A stretch of 64,000 bases of DNA from Pachyseris speciosa (Eukaryota > Cnidaria > Anthozoa > Scleractinia > Pachyseridae). Below the pieces are notes generated by a model. The model did no database searches and had not been told where the DNA came from. It was given only the letters and a program-made list of their open reading frames with translations. Both the position numbers and the translations under genes were made by a program. Positions 1 through 14,000 of the stretch are shown here, in pieces (position 1 is the stretch's first letter; each line of letters opens with the position of its first letter). The stretch covers positions 356,001 to 420,000 of the forward strand of contig JAEMWC010000665.1 in NCBI GenBank assembly GCA_016490735.1, written 5' to 3'.

Positions 1-260
1 CGTTTACGTTTTTCTACGGCAATTTCCTCACTATACCACGGCGCAGATGGACGAGGTGTTACAAAGCATGTTTTTAATGGAGCATGCACGTCCACAACCT
101 TGCCCAATTCCCTATCATATTGATCACATAAATCATTCACATTGCATGCAGGTAAGGAGAAAAGTGTGGAAGCCATGACATCGTTGCGAAATTCAATTGG
201 ATCAACACCACAAATTTTCCGATATTGTACATTAATTTGAATTGTACATGTACATACATG
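1..260 (-). mobile_element. LINE ORF2 fragment (region between endonuclease and reverse transcriptase)
   Basis: On the minus strand one frame stays open from about 260 to the window edge. It includes the stretches CDQYDRELGKVVDVHAPLK and RPSAPWYSEEIAVEKRKR. This linker (YDRELG-VVD-HAPLK, then PWY-EEI---KR) is typical of CR1/RTX-type LINE ORF2 proteins between the endonuclease and the reverse transcriptase. The rest of the element, if present, lies left of the window. It is probably inside an NF1 intron, because the next NF1 exon has not appeared by position 1. Confidence 0.7.
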
Positions 261-441
261 CATTATGCCCGAGTCTCATGCCCATGGATCAAAGACATCA
301 AACCCACGCATTGAGGGCAATTTCTCAAGCCTGACTCACAAATAATCCAGAAGACTTATTCTTATTGTTTAACACATTAACAACGACAACAACAACAATT
401 TATATTATGAAAGGTGTTCGTCATCGTGATTTCAAATGATA

Positions 442-1040
442 GCTGAGTTAATCTTTTGTCTCACGATTGAGTCACAAAGATGTGGATCGCGACGCTTCGA
501 CCGCTATACTGCTGGTCTTCATCAGGTGATGGTGTCGACTGGCTGCGTGTGAGTATAAGAAGCACTGTGGCTGGTGGTGATTGGTGTGTTTCGATCCTAG
601 CTTAGGCTGTTGTTGATTGGAGGATTTCGATCCTTGTCGTTCAGACTAGAAATTGTTCCCTCAGCGGTCTGCTTTGGTACTGATCGGCTGTTGTGTTGTT
701 TGATGGTGGGCATCCACGCTTCAGGAATTTCAACTCCACTGTCCCTGTTGATGTTGTTAGGGTGAAGTCTTATGTGAATAGCCTCTTTAACCCTACGGGT
801 GTACCAATGTGGGTCTCTGTCAATAAATTTAACTTCGTCCCAGAGCGGATAATGTCCGGTCGCGTTGCTATGTTCTGAAACGCCGGAGGATTGGGTTCGA
901 GCAAGCCGTATGTCTCTAACATGTTCCTTAATCCGTTCATGCATAGATCTTCCTGTCTCTCCAATACAGCAGTATAGCGGTCGAAACGTCACGATCCACA
1001 TCTTTGTGACTCAATCGTGAGACAAAAGATTAACTCAGTT
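442..1040 (-). mobile_element. Penelope-like element remnant bounded by inverted hammerhead-type pLTR pieces
   Basis: A GIY-YIG coding fragment is enclosed by two near-identical inverted copies of a roughly 73 bp sequence (442-514 and 967-1040). On the minus strand the left copy follows a CTGATGA core (near 523-529) and contains AGACC...GGTC and GAAGCGTC, the layout of Penelope-type minimal hammerhead ribozymes. The right copy keeps GAAACGTC but lacks the CTGATGA half. Penelope-like elements are known to carry hammerheads in their pseudo-LTRs and to insert with an inverted 5' piece, which fits. The left motif has GAAG in place of GAAA, so it is probably inactive. Confidence 0.75.
597..975 (-). 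pseudogene. Penelope-like element GIY-YIG endonuclease C-terminal fragment
   Basis: About 125 residues are open on the minus strand. They begin with a degenerate GIY-YIG core (YCCIGETGRSMHERIKEH), followed by VSEHSNATGHYP, IDRDPHWYTRRVKEAIHIR and LHPNNINRDSGVEIPEAW. This is the conserved endonuclease tail of Penelope-like polyproteins, which nicks the target for reverse transcription. The reverse transcriptase that should precede it is absent: the reading frame starts inside the inverted pLTR piece at 967-1001. This is therefore a truncated, non-autonomous copy. It is seen directly in the sequence, and function is not expected. Confidence 0.8.
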
Positions 1041-1311
1041 ATCAACAACAATTTATTTGTACCCCAACAATTATTATTAGAAGTAAATTTCACCAGTAAA
1101 TTTTCCCCAGAAAATGTTCCATTAACGTCTGTGTTGCAAGTGGAGATTGGGTGCTCAGGGACGAGGGGGCTGGTACTGCCAACCCAAACCCAGGTCGGTA
1201 GAACACCCCATAAGCCCGCCGTACCCGCAACCGAGCCACAAGCCCCGCCCGCAACACCAAGCCCCAAACAAAGCACCCGTCACACTGAACTAGGAGTTCA
1301 ATGGAAGAAAA

Positions 1312-1336
1312 AATAAATAATAATAATAATAATAAT

Positions 1337-1374
<38 letters not shown>

Positions 1375-1427
1375 GACGAAGAAGACGAAGAAGACGAAGA
1401 AGACAAAGAAGAAGAAGAAGAAGAAAA
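1312..1427. repeat. AAT microsatellite followed by GAC/GAA/AAG-type trinucleotide run
   Basis: A nearly pure (AAT)n run extends to about 1372. It is followed directly by GACGAAGAA-type triplets passing into AAG repeats. The open frames across it (poly-N, poly-K, poly-I) are artefacts of the repeat. Confidence 0.95.
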
Positions 1428-2093
1428 CTAAAGGGAGGGGAGGGAGGGGAAATACTCGAAAACACACGAGCTACAATGCCCCATACACAGAGCAAGTAAA
1501 AACTACAAACACAAGGAAAAGGTGCACGCATAAAATATAACAGAACCACCGCCGACCACTGGACTACCTGAAGATGTCAGACATAAGCCAGAAAGGCTAC
1601 TAGCAAAAGCTAATGCCATGCGATGCCAATAACTGAGCAAAAACTTGCTCCTAGTCATTAACTAGGTTAAATTGTATTTAACCCCATATAAACAGAGCTT
1701 AATGGGGGAAGGAGTGTGACTCCTACTGTATCAGAACAGGCTTGAAAGTCAAGTTCCAGTTTACATTTGAGGGACTGAAAGCAAACCCCTCTGAAGTGTT
1801 CAGAAGTCATCGGAACATCTTCGGACATTTTCAGCAGCATTAAGAAGTCTTCCGGAAATTGTCGGAAGTAGCCAGAACATTTTCAGAAATCCCGGTCATG
1901 AGGAGACAAAAATCTTGTGCATTTGACTCAGAAAAAGCTGGCAGGTATACACTGTAGAATTGTTGGAAAAAAAAAACAATCAGAATCTTAGAGAGTTGCT
2001 CATTTCTTCAAGTGTGTGCACGCATGATTCGTCAGGTACAAGATTGGTCCAAGTCTTGACCCTAGAGGTGACATTACATTATTATGTACCTAC
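1428..2093. other. NF1 intron sequence with no recognised gene
   Basis: No exon is supported on either strand. A stretch near 1795-1890 has loosely repeated motifs of the type TCGGAAcATctTCgGaca. This part of the gene lies between NF1 exon 9 and the exon beyond the left window edge. Confidence 0.5.
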
Positions 2094-5000
2094 CGGACAT
2101 AAAATAAGAAGTAAGATCTGAAGAGGCCAAACTGCAGCCTTCCTTTTAGAACTTTCAGCAAAGTTATCAACCAAGTCAAAAAGCTTTTCTGCATACTCTG
2201 AAAAAGACAATTTATAAAAAGCAAAACATGTGCTAGACTTTCCTCTCCTTAATTAAAGGAAAAGTGTCACAGATCTGGCGCATGTGCAGTAGTGATACAT
2301 CAACTTGAAAAAGCTGGCAAATTTTTTCAAGTTTCGTCGCCGATGTATATATATCTTCAATTGTCAATGCCATTCATATAGCACGAAACAAACAAACAAA
2401 AATCTCAAAAAGAGAAATATAGCTAAGGCTTCAATGTGTATTATAAGAAATACTGGCCGAAATCAATCCTACGGATCAAATTGAAGATGGAGGACAGAAT
2501 GATAAGCAATCTGTTACTCACTCGAGAGCATCATCGCACATGCTTGGCCATGACACTGCTCCTCCCATACCATATACCTTATTCCAAAATGCAGACAATT
2601 TATTATTCTTTTGTTTGCATGTTAATTAGTCCTCTTTGCCTCGTCAACATGTACAAAATACAAAAGAATTTTGATGTAAAAACAAGGCTGCAAAAACAAG
2701 GCAAAGAGGGCTAATTAACATGCAAACAAAAGAATAATAAATTGGCCGCCATTTTGGAATACAGTAAGGTGTACAGCTGACAAAGAGGGGAGAAGGGTCC
2801 ATACTAAATGTATATTGAATGCTTAGAAAAAGAGTGCAATTTATGTAAACTAGGTGTATGCTGAAGTATTAGAGAGGCTGGAAGTTCATTTGCCTGCAGT
2901 TACCTGATGATTTTGCTCCTCTGAGTATAACATAATGATACACTCAGACAAGTAATAATACATACCTGAAAGTTCAACAGATGGTTGTCTTTGTAGTTGA
3001 GCAAATTCATCAGGGCTGTTCTCAATCCAGTTCCATATTGCCTAAAGAAAATAGTCAAGCACATAATCAAGAGAATGAGGCTACACATGGCTACACAGTC
3101 CCATTCAATCAAAGTTTATTCAAACTACTTGTAACACATAATTATTAACTTTAATAACTACCTTCTACATTTCCAAATCTTACTACTATTTAAATTCTAG
3201 CATATTTTTTATACAATTTCACAGTCACGTAGACTGAAGCTGTTCTGACATGGTAATCAATACACTTCAATTAGTCACACACAGCAGTTGCACTTGTAGA
3301 AACTGTTTACTTACACTGTATGTTATTATATTTAGGAAAATACTCGTAAAAATTTTGACTTACCTTTTCTAGTCCAGACACAAGTGCCAGCTGGCCAATT
3401 TTCTTTAGTGATTTAAATACTTGAATGCTTTCTGAAGGAACAATCATTCAATGTTACCATTAATAACCATGAAACAAAAACAGACAACAGGAATGATGAA
3501 AAAAATACATGTAAAGTGAGATATCAATTGAACATATTCCACAAAAATAATATTTAATCAAGAAAAGTTACAAAATAATTACCCGGGCTGCGCGCGTCTC
3601 GCGCGGCGCCCGGGTCTTAAACTACCGACGGTTCTTCTTTTTCGTCGTCGAGTATCATCCACAAATGGCACTTCCGGCGTTTCTGCGCAAGCGCTAACTA
3701 TTTTTAACAACAGTGATGCGTGTTGTCACGTATGGGAAAATGTCGATTCATCTTGTGGCTTTTGAAGTCTGAACAAACAATATGTTAAGAGAAGTGTCTA
3801 TGCGAATGTTTGGAAGTTCAACGGCGAGAGGAAAGTTTTTAACATGAGTAAACTCAACGGGAGATGGACTTCCGTGTTTCCCCGTGTCTGCTTCAGTAGA
3901 CAGCAAGTAGTCTCTAATTTTGGCGACAGATTGTGGGGGCACGTACGCGCGCGAAGTTGCGAGGAGACGCGACGCGAGGGGAGCGCCAAAAATTAGAGAC
4001 TACAGACAAAGGGAGTTTGACCTATTCGAGTGTAAATCTCATATCAACAGCAAGAATGATGCCTGTTGTCACGTATCGGAAAACGTCGATTCACCTTGTG
4101 TTTTTGGAGTCTGAACAACTAATATGTTAAGACAAGTGTCTATACGAATGTTTGTAAGTTCAACAGCGAGAAGAAAGCTTTTAACATGACCAAAATTTAA
4201 CTCCAGATGGACTGCCGTGTTCCTGTATCCGCTCCATTGAGATGTACATTTTGTTGAATAACTCAAGTACGGGATATCACACACCTCTGAGACTTTGACA
4301 GGTAGTTTATTTACTATTTTGCCACAATATCTCAATTTCTGGACTTTAATTTTTGAATGATAAGCGATTATATTTTACAAATGTACTAGCGTCCCTTGAA
4401 ACTGTCCAGAAACGTTCCTTTCTTGTGTTTCAAATGACCCTGGATTAACGTATTTGTAAACAGTTTCACCCTGCTAATTAATTTTCTACTCACATTTCAC
4501 CGAGACTCCATTCACATTTATGGAGTCTTTATGCGAAAAAATCCAACATCGTTCAATAAGCGTTTCCTTTCTCAAACAATTATCCATCGAAGCGAAAACA
4601 AGTGTGCTTAGTTTTTTTTTTTTTTGGAATCAATACACTATTTTTATCATCTTGCATAACGATAAAACTCTGCGGCCTAAAGTTCATTGTTCCTGCCTGT
4701 GACGCAGCTAACCCGGGTTCGATGTCCTTTAGTGGTATATAGCACGGGCTTTATTTTTTCTGTTTCTCTTTTTCTTGTTCTTTTAGAAATATTTTTTACA
4801 AGTGTTATAATTATTGTGCTCAATGGTTGAGCTGTATTTTAGAGGAATATATGTTGATAGGGGTCTAAAGAAATTGACTCCAACACAAGCTAAACACAAT
4901 GCGTCCGATGTAAGAAAGACAGACTTCCCTCTATTCTTTTGTTTAGCACTAAGTTAGGGATACAATACTGTTTTTTGCAAGCCCGGGTTTAGGCTAATTG

Positions 5001-8000
5001 TAGCCTCTTGTTAAATTTTAAAATTATGAATTAAATCTATTAATTGAGATAAATAATTTACAAATAAATACAAAACTTAAATTAATATATTAGATAATAC
5101 AAATTAAGATACAAAAAAGTAATGTAAATTCTAAAATGCTATAGCAATAAATTAGCAGGGATAACTCAGAACATTTATGTTTGAAGTAAATCAAATCAAA
5201 TCAAAACTTTATTTATCCACAAAGTCCATTTCACTAAATAATGCTCTCCCATGGAGCCATGCATTAAAAATACGATAACTATTAATTTAATGATGACCAT
5301 TAAACTATTAAACTATTTGGAAATGCATAAATACACACCACAAAGAACCAAATGACTGAACATACCTTGTAGGAGAATTTTGAGAGAGGACACATTCACA
5401 TGTAAATATCTAATGAGCTCAAGTTCCCCAGTGTCGGAATTATCTTCAGTGTTGGCAAGAACATGAAGCCTAGAAGATCACACAAAACAGTTCATTGTCG
5501 TGTATAAGATACATTATTATATGACTGGCTCTTTCAGCGGTCAAGATGAATCAATTCTCCTGCTGTGATTGGCTACCTCCAAGGTCAAGATGGAGCCATC
5601 TTGACCGCTCGGGATAGCCTGTTCGTCCCGCGTTTTACTGTCTTTTAATAGCGTCCTTTGATTCATATAATAAATCCTTTATTGACCACGCTTGTTCGGT
5701 AAAGATGGCGGGATATTGACCTCGTTCTTTTTTAGCGTGTTTATGGACCTCGACTTTGTCTCGGTCCATAAACACGCAAAAAAAGAACTTGGTCAATATC
5801 CCGCCATCTGGACCTCACGCTTGGCCAATAACCCATATGTACATGGATGAATGGCAGTTTGTAAGTTAATATTACACAAACTAGGCAGACATAATTCTAA
5901 ATTTCTGTTTTCATGGGAGATGCAGTGGTGTGGTGGTTACGGTGTATGTACTGTGATTTGAGGCACGGCAGTTTGAAGCCTAGCCACTGCTTAATTGTAT
6001 GTGTTCTTTCAGCCATGGACAGCTGTTTCAGCCTTGTTAGGCCTCATCAGCATGGCATAGCTAATGCTCAGGCTCAAGTACACACATATCCATAAAACAA
6101 GCAGTGAAAACGTAAAGCTTGTGGGATGTGGCTGGAGTGACAAGGATATACCTCACAAATTAATGTGATTTCACTGCTTGTTTTATGGATATGTGGGTAC
6201 TTGAGCCTGAGCATTAGCTATGCCATGCTGATAAGGCCTAACAAGGCCGAAACAGCTGTCCATGGCTGCTAATGCTTGGGCTCAATCTTTGCTTTGGTAG
6301 ATTTAAGGGGTAATGCCTGCTACCATGTGGCCTTAGTGCCTTTAGAGTGGCTTCAGCTTACCAAATCACATTAATTTGTGAGGTATATACTAGAGGCCAT
6401 AGGCAGTTTGAAGCCTAGCCTAGGTGCTGTATAGGGTCTTGGATTCCTTTGCAGTTTATCCTTTGGCAAGTTTTTGTTTTTGTTTTTATTAATTGTTGTT
6501 TACTAGTCTTTGTGCCATAAATTGTAATATATAAATACTTTAGGTAGATGTATACCTTATCCCTGATTTCTGTGGCCTAATGCCTAACTCAAATAATTAG
6601 TTTAACCCATTGGCACTCGCGCTGGCCAAAACCAGCCGCGCAGAACCACGTCCCTTGTACCGCTTGTGACGTCATCAGTTTTAATGCTCATGGACAACTT
6701 TTACATGTAGCATGTGTAGGAGGAAGAGAACTTTCAAACCATACCCAAATGAACACGATAGCCCCTGACCTAATCCTATGATCCTAAAAGTTTTCCTCAA
6801 ATCTTTTGCCACTGAAAGGCCCACCAAGAGAAAAAGAAAGCTAGGCAAGAAAAGCGAAAGAAAAGGGGAGGAGAGAAAGCGAAATGTAGAAGGAGAGGGG
6901 ATGGTGAAACTTTTCAACCCAAAAACTATCTCGAATTTTGCTTTCTGCACATGCCCAAACTTTGAAAGCTAATATTAAACATTAGGAACAGAAGGGTGCG
7001 ATGAACTCCACCAGCAAACAGAGTTTTGGGCAGTTTTGGTTCTTTTTGGCTAGAATCTGGCCAGAAAATGGCTCAACAGGCTTCAAAAGGTGTTTTCTGG
7101 CAAAATGCTTGGGAGTCAATGGGTTAAGCAAAGGATACAGTTTTTTGAAAAAAATCCACCTTTGAGCATAAAACAACCCAATTTGCCTATAAAATGCCAA
7201 ATCAAGTGGGAAAAACGAAAAAACACAAATTTTAGCATTTTTGATTAACCCATTGGCACCCGTGCTGGCCAAAACCGGCTGTGCAGAACCACGTCCCTTG
7301 TACCGCTTGTGATGTCATCAGTTTTAATGCTCGCAGACAACTTTACCATGTAACATGTGTAGGGAGAAGAGACCTTTCAAACCATACCCAAATGAACACG
7401 ATTCCATCTAGCAGGCCAGAGAAAACGCAAAAAACCCAAGTGACATTGAGCCAAAAATTTGAATGAAAATCTTGTTCCACTACCCACCTGCACTTCCTTC
7501 CACCTAATCCTATGATCCTAAAAGTTTTCCTCAAATCTTCAAAAGGTGTTTTCTGGCAAAATGCTTGGGAGACAATGGGTTAAGCAAAGGATACAGTTTT
7601 TTGAAAATCCATCTTCGAGCATAAAACAACCCAATTTGCCCATAAAATGCCAAATCGAGTGGGAAAAACAAAAAAAAAATTTTTAGCATTTTTGATTAAC
7701 CCATTGGCAAGACAAGCGAGGCAAGAAAAGTGAAAGAAAAGGGGAGGAGAGAATTTTCGAAATTTTGCTTTCTGCGCATGCCCAAACTTTGAAAGCTAAT
7801 ATCAAGCATCAGGAACAGAAGGGTGCGATGAACTCCACCAGCAAAGAGAGTTTTGGGCAGTTTTGGTTTTTTTTGGCTAGAATCTGGCCAGAAAACGGCT
7901 CAACGGGCTTCAAAAGGTGCTTTCTGACAAAATGTTCGGGAGTCAATGGGTTAAACACCATTTTTGATGATCAATCCCTTTTTTCTCATGACCACTATGT

Positions 8001-11000
8001 TTCATCATTTAGTGATATTGTAAGGAGAAATTACATTTGATCACTGTTAAGACTTGAAGGTTTGAAATAAACATATATTCACCTAATTGCTATACGGTTA
8101 AAAAGGGCAGAGAAGTGATATACACTGATGTGAGAAAGAATTTTGCCAGCAAGTGCTTTCTGCTCTGCTTCCAAGGGAAATCCATTGAACTGAGTGATTA
8201 GCTGTAAAATAAAGAAGTAACAAAACAGTGAGGTTACATGAAATTAGTGAATTAGCAGGCACTGAGCAAAAGAAAGGCTCAAGAGGCAGAAGGAATGTAT
8301 CAATGCACCTAGAAACTGCTGCAGGGGTTTATTAGAAGGCGGGAGCCGGCGAAAATCACCTGCTTCTTTGTCAGAATTTACCTCTTACCATCTACTACTT
8401 TGTCTGCATTTTCACTCAAATTATTAAAAAAAATTCATCAGGTCACTGCCTACTTTAATTAGTTCAGAAAACTATTTCAAAACTTATTGAAACCCCTGCT
8501 GCTGTTCCAGTGCAGGCACCAACTACTGCATTCTGTTATCCAAGGTGTCTCAGAGCCTGTATCTCATTGTCCAGAGCCAAAAGCCAGCATGCAGAATCTG
8601 TATTTTTCCCTTTAATCCTTGTAAACAAGAGCACTGCCATTAACAAATCCATGCAAATGGCTTTACAACAGTATATCATATTACTTTGCAAGATCCTCAT
8701 AGTCTGTTCAGCTGTTTGTTGGAGGGGTGGGGTAATGAGATAGACCCATGGTAGGGAGGGGTGGGGGGGGTTGGGGAGGAAGTAGGAGGCACCTGTTCAA
8801 GGTCAAATATCTGCAGGATAGCACATAGTTAGAAATTATTATTGAGAAGATGTCCATCATATTTTTTTATTAGCAAAGTGACCTGATAGCAAATGATACT
8901 GAATTCTAAAGAGAAATTATGCAAGAAGTCCATACTTTCTGTCATTTCTGTCCACACCAGAACCAAAGCACATACCTGACATATTGCAGGAAGGAGATGT
9001 TTATTCAAAACATCATCAGGTAAAGATGCACATTTATCAGGATTCTAAAGAATTAAAACAAATAGTGGTAGCTGCAAGTTTAGCAAACAGAGAGCTTCTT
9101 AAGTTTTTATATTTTAATGAGCACTAAAAAATGAATTTTTTTTGACAGGACTTGTCTGTAGGGTTTGTATTCTTTTTTGGACTAAAAATTCAAGGACGTT
9201 TCAAGGACATTCCAGGGCACAATTCCAATTTTTCAAGCACTCCATCCAGTAAAAAATGCCATTAGATATGTGATGTGATAACTGCCAGATTTGTTCAAGT
9301 CTAAGTCTTTTCTACTTCTTCCACTAAGTGGAAACAGTCAAACAGCAAATTTCAAGGTTTTTCAAGGACCCAATGTACTTTTCACGGACTTTCAAGGCCT
9401 TGAATTTTGATTTTCAAATTCAAGGACTTTCAAGGACTTTCAAGGTGCATGCGGACCCTGTGTCTGAAAACTACCAATGGGTGATAGCAACTTTCTATAT
9501 AAGAGTGTTATCATCATCATTGCTATTATCATTAATTTGTGAGCCTGACCTGTTCAAAGCACTTAACCATAGCTTCCAATGTGATGCTGTTAGATTGAGA
9601 AGCCAGTGTCACCTTTTCTGCTGACAGTGAGCACTAGATAGAACAGGAAAAAAACTTAATTCATGTAGTACTAGTATTGGCATTGGGAAGAATCTCAACC
9701 ACAGCCCTGAGTCCCCTAAAATCACGCCTAGATAAGAATCATTGCAGCTGCCATATGCGCTTCAATTAAAATATTATTCTGATCAGTCATTCCTGCCCTA
9801 TAAGACAAACAGATTTTAGAAATAGTTTCATTATCCCTAATTCTTATAATTATTTTAACTAGTTGTTTTATTCTCATTTTTTCGATATAAGATATTTTTA
9901 CTGGGGTATGTACATGTAAAAAAAGCATAGTTTTACATTACTAACCAAAACTGATGGTTCCTTGATGAAACCAGCTAGCTCTGCAACCACCATGGCAAAA
10001 TTGTGTTCACTGAGGCTGATAATGCAGTTCTTAATGTGATCTGAGCTTTCATGGTTTTGTTGGGAACGTGAGGATTCAAATGGAAGCTGCAATTCAAAAC
10101 CAAGATCAATGTGTATAAATTGAGACAAGAACTGCACAGTTTTGGAGAGGCCAGTGTACACAGTGACTTCTAGACAGGTTCCATCTGTATTTGCTACTGT
10201 ACAACTTATAATTAAGACAAAAAGAATGTCAAGCTGCCTCCCAGAGAAAAAAGCTTGGTAAGTTTCTAAAAACAGCAGTGGTACTATGTTGGTTAAAGAG
10301 CAAAACAAATTTTGAAGACAGTATTAAATTAACTTATAACTGTATTTTAGCAGTGGCACCTCCACAGAGTGACTATTCATCCATTGAAGACTTGTCATTT
10401 AAGTCGGTAAGGTAAATTGGACAGTGTAAAGAGAGATTCAAAAGCCAAGTTTAGAGTGCTGGCCCTTTGTCAGGGTTTGCTCGATGATGTAACACTGAAA
10501 ACATAAGCATGTGAGTCGGTGGGTCTAAAGTACAGGTCACAGGTACAGTTCACTGTTTTATTGATTGGTAACTCAGCCAAACAGTTTCTCCTCAATCTAA
10601 AACAACATTTTGGATAGTGATTAGGGCTAGGAGACACTTTTGGGCTTCTTTATTTATCTGTAGCACAGTGACCTGTATGTTGACCTGTGGAATGTGACCT
10701 GTACTTTAGCCCCGCCACTTCATGATGGCTAATTTGCCTTATAAACTGAGTTAATAGCACTAGAAATTTTGCTTCAAAATATAAGCAATGACACATGTTC
10801 AAACTGGTGGAAATAAACCTTCACTTCATAGAATTCTTGTCACACATGTTAAAACAGCATGTGGCATGAGAAAATAGCAACCTCTACATACAGAAAGTCA
10901 CTGAATTCTTATGGAAAGTGTGAACTCAAACTAAATACAGCCCCCACTGGAGTACTGGACCTCAAACCAGGTCTTAAAAAATTTGTACATCTAAGATCAC

Positions 11001-14000
11001 ATTGGCTGTGTGCTCAACATCTGCCTCAGTTCAAGTGATCCTGTCATTGCCGGCAGTGGCATGAAGCCATTGGCCTTGCCTCCTTCATTCTCATGCAATC
11101 ACCGTTCTGTACATGTAGATGTAGAAGAGTAGGGAAGGTATACTTAGTTCCCACCTAGTTTACATCGATGGGTTGAGTGGAGGCTGGGCAATAGGCTAAG
11201 TTTAAGGAAACCAACAGTCATGTGGCTGTTGGCCCTACTCTCCTAGGAGTGCAAAGGACGCAGTAATACTAAACTGTGATTTCCATAGCACTGGGGATCT
11301 AACCTTAAAGACCTTCAGCACAGATAATAATTTTCCAATACAAAGAGAACAAGAGGCTACAATTAGCCTAAACCTGGGCTTGCAAAAAACAGTATTGTAT
11401 CCCTAACTTAGTGCTAAACAAAAGAATAGAGGGAAGTTTGTCTTTCTTACATCGGACGCGTTGTGTTTAGCTTGTGTTGGAGTCTATTTCTTTAGACCCC
11501 TATCAACATATATTCCTCTAAAATACAGCTCAACCATTGAGCACAATAATTATAACACTTGTAAAAAATATTTCTAAAAGAACAAGAAAAAGAGAAACAG
11601 AAAAAATAAAGCCAGTGATATATACCACTAAAAGACATCGAACCCAGGTTAGCTGCGTCACAGGCAGGAACAATGACCTTTAGGCCACAGAGGTTTATCG
11701 TTATGCAAGATGATAAAAATAGTGTATTGATTCCAAAAAAAAAAAACTAAGCACACTTGTTTTCGCTTCGATGGATAATTGTTTGAGAAAGGAAACGCTT
11801 ATCGAACGATGTTGGATTTTTTCGCATAAATGTGAATGGAGTCTCGGTGAAATGTGAGTGGAAAATTAATTAGCAGAGTGAAACTGTTTACAAATACGTC
11901 AATCCAGGGTCATTTGAAACACAAGAAAGGAACGTTTCTGGACAGTTTCAAGGGACGCTAGTACATTTGTAAAATATAATCGCTTATCATTCAAAAATTA
12001 AAGTCCAGAAATTGAGATATAGTGGCAAAATAGTAAATAAACTACCTGTCAAAGTCTCAGGGGTGTGTGATATCCCGTACTTGAGTTATTCAACAAAATG
12101 TACATCTCAATGGAGCGGATACGGGAACACGGCAGTCCATCTGGAGTTAAATTTTGGTCATATTAAAAGCTTTCTTCTCGCTGTTGAGCTTGCAAACATT
12201 CGTATAGACACTTGTCTTAACATATTAGTTGTTCAGACTTCAAAGACACAAGGTGAATCGACGTTTTCCGATACGTGACAACAGGCATCATTCTTGCTGT
12301 TGATATGAGATTTACACTCGAATCACTCGGCCGTGAAAGGTCAAACTCCCTTTGTCTGTAGTCTCTAATTTTTGGCGCTCCCCTCGCGTCGCGTCTCCTC
12401 GCAACTTCGTGCGCGCACGTGCCCCCACAAACCGTTGCCAAAATTAGAGACTACTCGCTGTCTACTGAAGCAGACACGGGGAAACACGGCAGTCCATCTG
12501 CCGTTAAGTTTACTCATGTTAAAAACTTTCTTCTCGCCGTTGAACTTCCAAACATTCGCATAGACACTTCTCTTAACATATTGTTTGTTCAGACTTCAAA
12601 AGCCACAAGATGAATCGACATTTTCCCATACGTGACAACACGCATCACTGTTGTTAAAAATAGTTAGCGCTTGCGCAGAAACGCCGGAAGTGCCATTTGT
12701 AGATGATACTCGACGACGAAAAAGAAGAACCGTCGGTAGTTTATGACCCGGGCACCGCGTGAGACGCGCGCAGCCTGGGTAAAAAGAGAGCTCACATTAT
12801 CAGGGTTGGCCAGGGGTAAGCATAAAAGGACTTTCTTAATCAGGTATATGATATCTTGCAGCTGCAATATAGGTATTTGGCATACCACTTTTCAAAATTC
12901 AGGTATTCAGTATACCATACTTCTTTCAACTACAGGTATATTTAGAGAACTTTGGGTACTTTTTAATTGGCTTTTTGTTTTTTAAGGATATATACTAGTT
13001 TTGCAATGTTTTTGAGTGGTATACCATGGAATATCCTGAGAGTTGCTTGTATTTTCTTCATATACACATGAGCCTTTAGGTGAATGTGTATGCAAAGAAA
13101 ATACAATTGACAAGTAGGTCGACTGTTGTATAGTCAAAGTGCAATCCATCAACAGCACGGTGAGCAACAATGCGGAAAGACTGAAGTGAGGAGAAAACAG
13201 TCAAAAGAGACTGGAGAGGTGAGAGAAAAAAGGGACTGTAGTTGTAGCTGTACGTAGCTGACTCATTCAAATTTCCTGTTGTATCAGCATGGGAAAACTC
13301 TGATTGGCTCATAAACAATAGCTGCTGTCAGGCATATTTGAAGGTAAATTAACTTTTTGACACGGGAAGTCAGTTAATATAAATTATTCAATTTCATATT
13401 ACACAGTATGGTCACGACAGAAGATCTAAGTGTCTACATTTTAGGCATTTATTTTGGCAGATTAGTTCTTTAGAAATGACAGAAATAGCCATAGAAGCCC
13501 TGATATCAGGAAAAGAAGCTCCGGCCTTTGGTTTTTTCAGTGTAATGTTGAGGCATTTCTCCTCAAATGGATTTGACCTATTGTTGCCTTTGTTTACAAG
13601 TCAAGAAGTTTGATGCCATTATAGATCTTTCCCCTACAGTATATTCAGTCTGTCAGAATCTGGTTCACTGCTTCATAGTCTGTTATTGAGATCTCTGTCA
13701 TCAAAGTATCTGAAACGTTGTTTACTATGCAGTAAGAATTCTGCAAAACGTCTTGGTGAATACAATCTGTCACCATTTCCTGTATTCTGATTGGCTGTAT
13801 TTTCTATGGCATGGTATAAATACTAATAAACCATTATCCCACCAGTCTTTATAACCAATTATACATAGCTACACCATAGTAGACAAATTTAATTTTTTAA
13901 TATGTGAATGATCATCACAGTTATGAACACTACCTAATCAGTAGTGAAAATAAAGCCTGAAAAAAATTCAGGCTTGTACGGGATTCAAACCCACGACCTC

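Larger units (their letters stand above)
5986..6401. mobile_element. Retrozyme-like insertion A with 19 bp target-site duplication
   Basis: The 416 bp insertion is flanked by perfect direct repeats GGCAGTTTGAAGCCTAGCC (5967-5985 and 6402-6420). It consists of a minus-oriented piece followed by a plus-oriented piece of the same repeat, each with a hammerhead ribozyme motif (see separate entries). Long variable-size TSDs indicate target-primed reverse transcription. The 5' inverted arrangement resembles twin priming. It lies in NF1 intron 5. Confidence 0.85.

Noticed and set aside
1301..1549. Open frames across the AAT/AAG repeats on both strands
   Set aside because: They translate to poly-Asn, poly-Lys or poly-Ile and are only microsatellite.
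4069..4335. 88-codon frame conserved in all three composite repeats as a gene
   Set aside because: The copies are so similar that an open frame can persist by chance, and there is no recognised domain. Kept as a question under the composite and Harbinger findings.
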